DNA of 10,284 nucleotides, from NCBI GenBank assembly GCA_018672815.1, contig JABHDX010000144.1:1-10284 (forward strand), written 5' to 3'. Positions 5,839 to 10,284 of this stretch are shown here, one piece after another (position 1 is the stretch's first letter; every line of letters begins with the position of its first letter). This stretch comes from Gammaproteobacteria bacterium. GTDB taxonomy: Bacteria > Pseudomonadota > Gammaproteobacteria > UBA11654. Under the pieces are notes generated by a model. That model worked only from the letters and a program-made list of their open reading frames with translations. It searched no databases and was not told where the DNA came from. The translations under genes and the position numbers were made by a program.

Positions 5839-8481
5839 TTAATTTATTTTTATAGATGCATTAATTTTCTGTTCTATATTTTTATATTGTGACTGATCTA
5901 TACATTGTTTATTTTCATTATTAAGGTAGAAAATATCATCAGCTCTTTCACCAATTGTAGCGATTTTAGCTGATTGAATCCAAACACTCTCTTCTTTAAG
6001 AATCTTAGAGATAACAGAGAGGAGCCCTGGTCTGTCGATGCATGAGATTTCCATGACCGTCCTATTATGAATGAGGTCTTCTAAGAAACTGATATCAATT
6101 TTTTTATCAAAACTTCGAAGTCTTCTTGATAATTTATGAGAACCGTTTTGTATTGAAAAAATAGGAGATGATATAGCATTTATGATCTTTTCTTTAATGA
6201 CTTTATTTTTCTGTTTTATTTCATCATTTATCATTTTGATATGATCGAAATAAAAATTATAAATACAATATTCACTATTCACTCTTACGACTTTAGCGTC
6301 TCTTACTGAGACACCTTCATGTTCAAAGATGCTTGTAATTTTATAGAAGGAATCATTGTCTATTTTGGTAAAAATAAAAGCACAGAAATAATCTTCATTA
6401 TCCATAGCACTTATATTAATAATATCTGTTGGGTTATTAGGGATATTTTCATTCAGCATTACTAAACTTTGCATGAGTATTTCTTTTATATTAAATTTAA
6501 TAAAAAAATCATCATCAAAATAAGTAAGGAAGCTTTCTACATTTTTATATTTATGTTTATTGAGATTATTTTTAGTCAATAATATTTTTTCTTTTATTAG
6601 TTCATCTTTATCAATAGGCTCTTCAAGACCTTCTCTCAGTGCTTTTTTTGTTAATAAGTAGAGATCATCAAACAGTCTCTTCTTCCAACTATTCCATAAG
6701 TTTGGATTCGTGGCTCTTACATCACAAACCGTTAGAAGATATAAATAATCTAATCTTAATTCATCTCCAATTAGTAAAGCTAGATCTCTTATAACATTGG
6801 GGTCATATATGTCTTTTTTCTGTGCTGTCAAAGAAAACACTAAATGGTTCATTACAAGCCATGAAACAACTTTTGAATCATAATTAGTTAAGCCATGATC
6901 CAAGCAAAACACTTCAGCTTCTTCCGCACCTAAAATTGAATGATCTCCTCCACGACCTTTAGCTATATCATGAAATAATCCTGCTATATATAATATTTCT
7001 GGAGACTCAATAGATTGCATTTTTTGACTGTCTTCTGGAAACTCATGATTAAATCTTGTAAGCGCAAGACGTCTTAAATTACTGACCACAAAAAGAGAAT
7101 GCTCGTCTACTGTAAATGCATGGAAAAGATCATATTGCATTCTTCCTTCTATCAATCCGAAGGCAGGTAAATAAGATCCCAGAACACCATATAGATTCAT
7201 TCTTCTTAATTCATGAGTTACACCTTCTGGTGCTTTTAGAATTTCTAAAAATATATTTCTATGTTCTGTTTTTTTTCTAAAACTTTCATCTATAAGATAT
7301 AAATTATTGGTAATCGAACCGATTGTTTTAGCGTCAATTCCTTTAATTTCTTTATTTTTTTGGAAGAGTAAGAATATCTCTAACAGTAGAGCTGGTCTGT
7401 CTTCAAAGCTAGCATCATCTTTTAGTCCTACTAACTGATTTTTTATTTGGAATGATTGGTTAATATCTGTTGCATTTGTATCTTTTATTTTTAAAAAATT
7501 CTGATTCAAAATCTGTAGAATTATTTCATTCATTCTGCTGATTGTCCTCGCAGATTTATAGTAGTCTTGCATAAAATATTCAACGCCTAGTAAGTGATCA
7601 CGATCTTCATAATTGAAGTGCTTAGCTAGTTGTTTTTGATATTCGAAAAGTAGTCTATTTTCTGCTCTTTTAGTTAATGAGTGAAGTTTATATCTTATTA
7701 GTGCAAGAAAATTTCTCGACGCTATTAATTGCTCGAGTTGTTTTTTTGTAAGAATGCTATGATTTAATAATTCTTCTATATAATTAATTCCTAAAAACTT
7801 CTTACAAAGCCAAAAAATAGTATGGAAATCCCTAAGACTCCCAGGCCCATTTTTAATATCTGGCTCTAAATTGTAAGCCGTGTTATTAAATTGTGAATGT
7901 CTTTTTATTTGTTCATCAATTTTTTCTTGATAGAAATCTTTATTGTCCCAAAACGACTTATTTTCATTTATTTTATTTATTAGGTTTCCAAACATAAGTT
8001 TTGAACCACATATATATCTTGATTCCAATAATGAGGTAGCAACTGTAATATCTTTTGAGCCTTCCGAAATACATTCTTTAATGGTTCTAGTGCTATGACT
8101 AGCCTCAATACCTATATCCCATAAATAAGCTAAAAATTGAGCAATATTTTTTTTATATGTATCTTTTTTTTTATTATTAATCAGTATTAGTAAATCTGTA
8201 TCAGATTTTGGGTAGAATTCTTCTCTTCCATAACCACCAACAGCTATAAGACTTATTTCATCGCTTGTGAGATTAAATTTTTCTGCTGCAAAAAGAACCA
8301 ATGCATCATTGATATTTGATCTGGCAGTAAGAACATCGAATATATTTGTTTTGCTTATACTGTCTTCTAAAGTTAAGGATTTTGCCTCAAGAAATTCTTT
8401 TGGTGAAATTTTATTTTCTTTCAATGAAGAAAAATCACACAAAAATTTGTCTATACTGTGGCTATTACTTTCAAGTGACAT
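5839..8481 (-). CDS. glnD: Bifunctional [PII] uridylyltransferase / uridylyl-removing enzyme GlnD
   Basis: An 880-residue cytoplasmic sensor, close to the 890 of E. coli. It uridylylates PII (GlnB/GlnK) when glutamine is low and removes UMP when glutamine is high, controlling glutamine synthetase and NtrBC. Domains in order: nucleotidyltransferase with GGYGREEFYPKSDTDLL (82-98; metal aspartates D94, D96); the family segment LEPDIKNGPGSLRDFHTIFW (205-224); an HD hydrolase domain with FHDIAKGRGGDHS (503-515; H504, D505, H514) and CDVRATNP (586-593); two ACT glutamine-sensing domains (about 697-770 and 808-878, the second with IDRPGLLSVIS). All catalytic residues appear intact. The ATG is 4 bp after the map stop and has no strong Shine-Dalgarno, consistent with coupling to map, the gene order of E. 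coli. Confidence 0.97.
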   Translation of the reverse strand: MSLESNSHSIDKFLCDFSSLKENKISPKEFLEAKSLTLEDSISKTNIFDVLTARSNINDALVLFAAEKFNLTSDEISLIAVGGYGREEFYPKSDTDLLILINNKKKDTYKKNIAQFLAYLWDIGIEASHSTRTIKECISEGSKDITVATSLLESRYICGSKLMFGNLINKINENKSFWDNKDFYQEKIDEQIKRHSQFNNTAYNLEPDIKNGPGSLRDFHTIFWLCKKFLGINYIEELLNHSILTKKQLEQLIASRNFLALIRYKLHSLTKRAENRLLFEYQKQLAKHFNYEDRDHLLGVEYFMQDYYKSARTISRMNEIILQILNQNFLKIKDTNATDINQSFQIKNQLVGLKDDASFEDRPALLLEIFLLFQKNKEIKGIDAKTIGSITNNLYLIDESFRKKTEHRNIFLEILKAPEGVTHELRRMNLYGVLGSYLPAFGLIEGRMQYDLFHAFTVDEHSLFVVSNLRRLALTRFNHEFPEDSQKMQSIESPEILYIAGLFHDIAKGRGGDHSILGAEEAEVFCLDHGLTNYDSKVVSWLVMNHLVFSLTAQKKDIYDPNVIRDLALLIGDELRLDYLYLLTVCDVRATNPNLWNSWKKRLFDDLYLLTKKALREGLEEPIDKDELIKEKILLTKNNLNKHKYKNVESFLTYFDDDFFIKFNIKEILMQSLVMLNENIPNNPTDIINISAMDNEDYFCAFIFTKIDNDSFYKITSIFEHEGVSVRDAKVVRVNSEYCIYNFYFDHIKMINDEIKQKNKVIKEKIINAISSPIFSIQNGSHKLSRRLRSFDKKIDISFLEDLIHNRTVMEISCIDRPGLLSVISKILKEESVWIQSAKIATIGERADDIFYLNNENKQCIDQSQYKNIEQKINASIKIN

Positions 8482-8485
8482 TGAG

Positions 8486-9256
8486 TTAAAGTATTTTTTC
8501 TTCAGGCGCTAGTGTTAATACTTCAAAGCCTGTGCTAGTGACAAGTATTGTATGTTCCCATTGAGCTGATAATGAGTGATCTTTAGTCACTACAGTCCAG
8601 TCATCTGACAGCAGTCTGACTCCAGCTTTGCCACTGTTGATCATTGGCTCTATTGTAAATGTCATTCCTTCTTTCATTTCAATTCCTGTTCCTGGAGTTC
8701 CATAGTGAAGGATTTGGGGAGCATCATGATAAATTTTTCCTATTCCATGACCACAGTATTCTTTTACAACGGAGAAATAATTTTCTTCAGCACAACTTTG
8801 TATTGCATAACCTATATCACCTAAACGATTACCAGGTTTAACTGTTTTTATACCTTCACAAAGACATTCATAGGCAACATTGATTATTTTTTCACTAATC
8901 TTAGCTGCTTTTCCAACCTTGTACATTCTACTTGTATCCCCATGAAAGCCATCCTTAATAACGGTGACATCAATATTTAAAATATCTCCATTTTTTAAAA
9001 TCTTTTCATTAGGTATGCCATGGCAGACAACATGATTAACAGAGGTACATATTGTCGCAGGAAACCCATTGTAACCGACATTAGCTGGTATTGTTTTTTG
9101 TTCGTTAACAATATAGTCATTACAAAGTTCATCTAATTCATTTGTTGAAATTCCAGGTGTAATATATTTCTCAATCATAGTAAGAACTTCTGAAGCTAAC
9201 TGTCCTGCAATCCTCATCTTTTCTTGCTCTTCTTTTGTTTTTATATTTATTTCCAT
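8486..9256 (-). CDS. map: Methionine aminopeptidase, type I
   Basis: A 256-residue cytoplasmic metalloprotease that removes the initiator Met from nascent proteins after deformylation. All five metal ligands of type I MetAP are present: D96, D107, H170, E203 and E234, with substrate-binding H79 in VVCHGIP. Further signatures are NIDVTV (94-99), YCGHGIGK (167-174), FTIEPM (200-205) and QWEHT (232-236). Length matches E. coli Map (264), and there is no N-terminal zinc-finger extension, nor the type II insert. Divergent from rpsB and directly upstream of glnD, the classical arrangement. The segment before the ATG (9257-9275) has no recognisable Shine-Dalgarno; a leaderless or structure-poor start is possible. 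I could not settle on a single promoter for this strand. Confidence 0.97.
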   Translation of the reverse strand: MEINIKTKEEQEKMRIAGQLASEVLTMIEKYITPGISTNELDELCNDYIVNEQKTIPANVGYNGFPATICTSVNHVVCHGIPNEKILKNGDILNIDVTVIKDGFHGDTSRMYKVGKAAKISEKIINVAYECLCEGIKTVKPGNRLGDIGYAIQSCAEENYFSVVKEYCGHGIGKIYHDAPQILHYGTPGTGIEMKEGMTFTIEPMINSGKAGVRLLSDDWTVVTKDHSLSAQWEHTILVTSTGFEVLTLAPEEKIL

Positions 9257-9288
9257 GATATTTAAAAGTTCAAAAGTTTCATTTTTTA

Positions 9289-9317
9289 TTGTCGCTATAA
9301 ACTTATTATGTTATAAA
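9289..9317 (+). promoter_or_regulatory. Candidate rpsB promoter with GC-rich discriminator
   Basis: TTGTCG (9289-9294), a 17-bp spacer, then TATAAA (9312-9317). It is followed by ACACCCGC (9318-9325), a C/G island that stands out in this AT-rich DNA. GC-rich discriminators are typical of stringently controlled ribosomal promoters (general knowledge). The predicted start near 9324 gives a 5' leader of about 110 nt before rpsB. Confidence 0.6.
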
Positions 9318-9362
9318 ACACCCGCAATTTTGCATAAAAATCGAACATAAATCGACACATAC

Positions 9363-9434
9363 ATTGGGTGCTAAGAATATTATTCATAGTTTTGTATGGG
9401 GTTTATGGGAGTTTAACCCAATTAAGGAAGAATT
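9363..9434 (+). promoter_or_regulatory. rpsB mRNA leader, likely S2 autoregulatory structure (t44-like)
   Basis: ATTGGGT (9363-9369) is the exact complement of ACCCAAT (9416-9422), which touches the Shine-Dalgarno AAGGAAG (9424-9430). Two further G runs can claim the same CCC: GGGTT (9399-9403) with AACCC (9415-9419), and TGGG (9406-9409) with CCCA (9417-9420). Such competing pairs suggest a pseudoknot or switch at the ribosome site. The gammaproteobacterial rpsB leader between map and rpsB is known as the t44 RNA family, through which S2 represses its own translation. Position and layout fit; membership was not tested. Confidence 0.5.
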
Positions 9435-10284
9435 ATGAAAAATATCGACATGCGTCAAATGTTAGAAGCTGGCGCTCACTTTGGTCATAAGACCAAATAC
9501 TGGAATCCTAAAATGTCACCTTATATATACGGTGAAAGAAATGGAATTCATATTATTAATCTAGAGACAACTATTCCAATGCTTTCAGAAGCATGTGATT
9601 TTGTTCAAACTATTGCTTCTCAATCAGGAACTATCTTGTTTGTAGGAACAAAAATTTCAGTAAAGAATGAAATTAAAGATGCAGGTGTAGAGTGTAAAAT
9701 GCCATATGTGTCAAATCGATGGTTAGGAGGAACACTTACAAATAACCAAACAATATCTAAATCTATTAAGAAATTAGAAGTTATTGAAGAGTCTCTAAAA
9801 GAGGAAAATACCAATAATCTATCTAAGAAAGAAATACTCACATTATCTAGATCATATCAAAAACTAGATAAGGGGCTTGGAGGCATAAGGGATATGAAGA
9901 AGATTCCTGATGCAATATTTATTATTGATGTGAATTATGAAAAAAATGCGGTAAAGGAAGCTATTGTCCTGGGTATACCAATAATTGCTATTGTTGATAC
10001 TAATTCTTCTCCAGACGGAATAAATTATGTTATTCCTTCGAATGACGATTCTAGAGCAACAGCAAAACTGATTACTTCAGTAATTAAGGATTCTTTCTTA
10101 GCTGGCAAGAAAACTATACCTATATTAGATAATATTGATGATGAGTTTGTAGAGGTTGATGATGAAGGGAAAATAGATGCTTCTAAAGTTAAGCGTAAAA
10201 GAAAAATTATAATTAATAAAAAAGAACTAGTTAAAGAAACTCCAGTAGAGGAAACTCCAGTAGAGGAAACTCCAGTAGAGGAAA
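9435..10284 (+). CDS. rpsB: 30S ribosomal protein S2, 3'-truncated by the window
   Basis: 283 codons are visible and the frame is still open at the edge. S2 binds the 30S body/head junction and helps recruit S1. The start MKNIDMRQMLEAGAHFGHKT, then YWNPKM and IYGERNGIHIINL, are characteristic. RWLGGTLTNN (from R95) and the second S2 signature beginning PDAIFIID at P158 follow. EFVEV (237-241) lines up with the E. coli C-terminus at 241, so everything beyond is an extension. That extension has an acidic stretch, a basic stretch rich in K/R (KVKRKRK), and then ETPVE repeats encoded by 15-bp tandem DNA repeats. The ATG follows AAGGAAG with suitable spacing. In E. coli, tsf follows rpsB; the window ends before this can be seen. 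Confidence 0.97.
   Translation, partial: MKNIDMRQMLEAGAHFGHKTKYWNPKMSPYIYGERNGIHIINLETTIPMLSEACDFVQTIASQSGTILFVGTKISVKNEIKDAGVECKMPYVSNRWLGGTLTNNQTISKSIKKLEVIEESLKEENTNNLSKKEILTLSRSYQKLDKGLGGIRDMKKIPDAIFIIDVNYEKNAVKEAIVLGIPIIAIVDTNSSPDGINYVIPSNDDSRATAKLITSVIKDSFLAGKKTIPILDNIDDEFVEVDDEGKIDASKVKRKRKIIINKKELVKETPVEETPVEETPVEE
10236..10284 (+). repeat. 15-bp tandem repeat in the rpsB 3' end (ETPVE units)
   Basis: The unit GAAACTCCAGTAGAG occurs three times without a mismatch (10236-10250, 10251-10265, 10266-10280), and a fourth begins at 10281. The unit is a multiple of three and in frame, so copy changes would only lengthen or shorten the S2 tail. The total copy number is unknown because the window ends inside the array. 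Confidence 0.95.

Noticed and set aside
5831..5851. Terminator-like AATAAA/TTTATT hairpin with T run between dsbB and glnD
   Set aside because: The stem is six A-T pairs only and overlaps the end of glnD; too weak to call an intrinsic terminator.
8267..8841. Plus-strand frames opposite glnD and map (8267-8512 and 8659-8841)
   Set aside because: Low-complexity Phe/Leu/His-rich translations typical of antisense to AT-rich genes.
9620..9841. Minus-strand frame inside rpsB
   Set aside because: Overlaps conserved S2 sequence and has no independent support.
10236..10284. Short regular repeats as a CRISPR array
   Set aside because: Units are contiguous 15-mers without spacers, in frame within rpsB.

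Overview
The window looks like a piece of the core chromosome of an AT-rich, tightly packed gammaproteobacterium. The evidence is map-glnD divergent from rpsB (the E. coli order), a DusA-type dihydrouridine synthase, DsbB, TsaB and GlnD. Short intergenic gaps, AT-rich codon use and lysine/asparagine/isoleucine-rich proteins fit a streamlined marine lineage such as SAR86, but that placement is inference, not proof. No mobile element, phage gene, CRISPR array, toxin-antitoxin pair or defence system is visible.

Layout. (1) Positions 1-647 hold the C-terminal part of an M16 (pitrilysin-family) zinc-peptidase-like protein whose start lies outside the window. (2) Positions 714-2794 form a + strand block: tRNA-Glu(TTC), an extended short-chain dehydrogenase/reductase (SDR) starting 24 bp after the tRNA, and dusA starting inside the SDR stop codon. 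(3) A GTP-type phosphoenolpyruvate carboxykinase gene (pckG) runs on the - strand from 4537 to 2786 and overlaps the dusA end by 9 bp. (4) A 102-bp divergent promoter region with a perfect 11-bp inverted repeat separates pckG from tsaB and dsbB (+ strand, also joined by a stop/start overlap). (5) map and glnD (- strand) converge on dsbB with a 12-bp gap. (6) A 178-bp divergent region carries a good candidate rpsB promoter and a long structured leader, followed by rpsB, which is cut by the window end inside a C-terminal tail of 15-bp tandem repeats.

Functional themes. Translation and tRNA maturation dominate: tRNA-Glu, DusA (dihydrouridine), TsaB (t6A37 synthesis), Map (N-terminal Met removal) and ribosomal protein S2. 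GlnD is the uridylyl-transferase/uridylyl-removing sensor of the PII nitrogen-signalling pathway. PEPCK links the TCA cycle to gluconeogenesis. DsbB re-oxidises the periplasmic disulfide system. The SDR is the only complete gene without a definite substrate.

I do not see a clearly new biological system. The points most worth a second look are the repeat tail of S2, the mutually exclusive pairings in the rpsB leader, the inverted repeat between pckG and tsaB, and the tRNA-Glu/SDR/dusA arrangement. All motif positions and pairings were read by eye.
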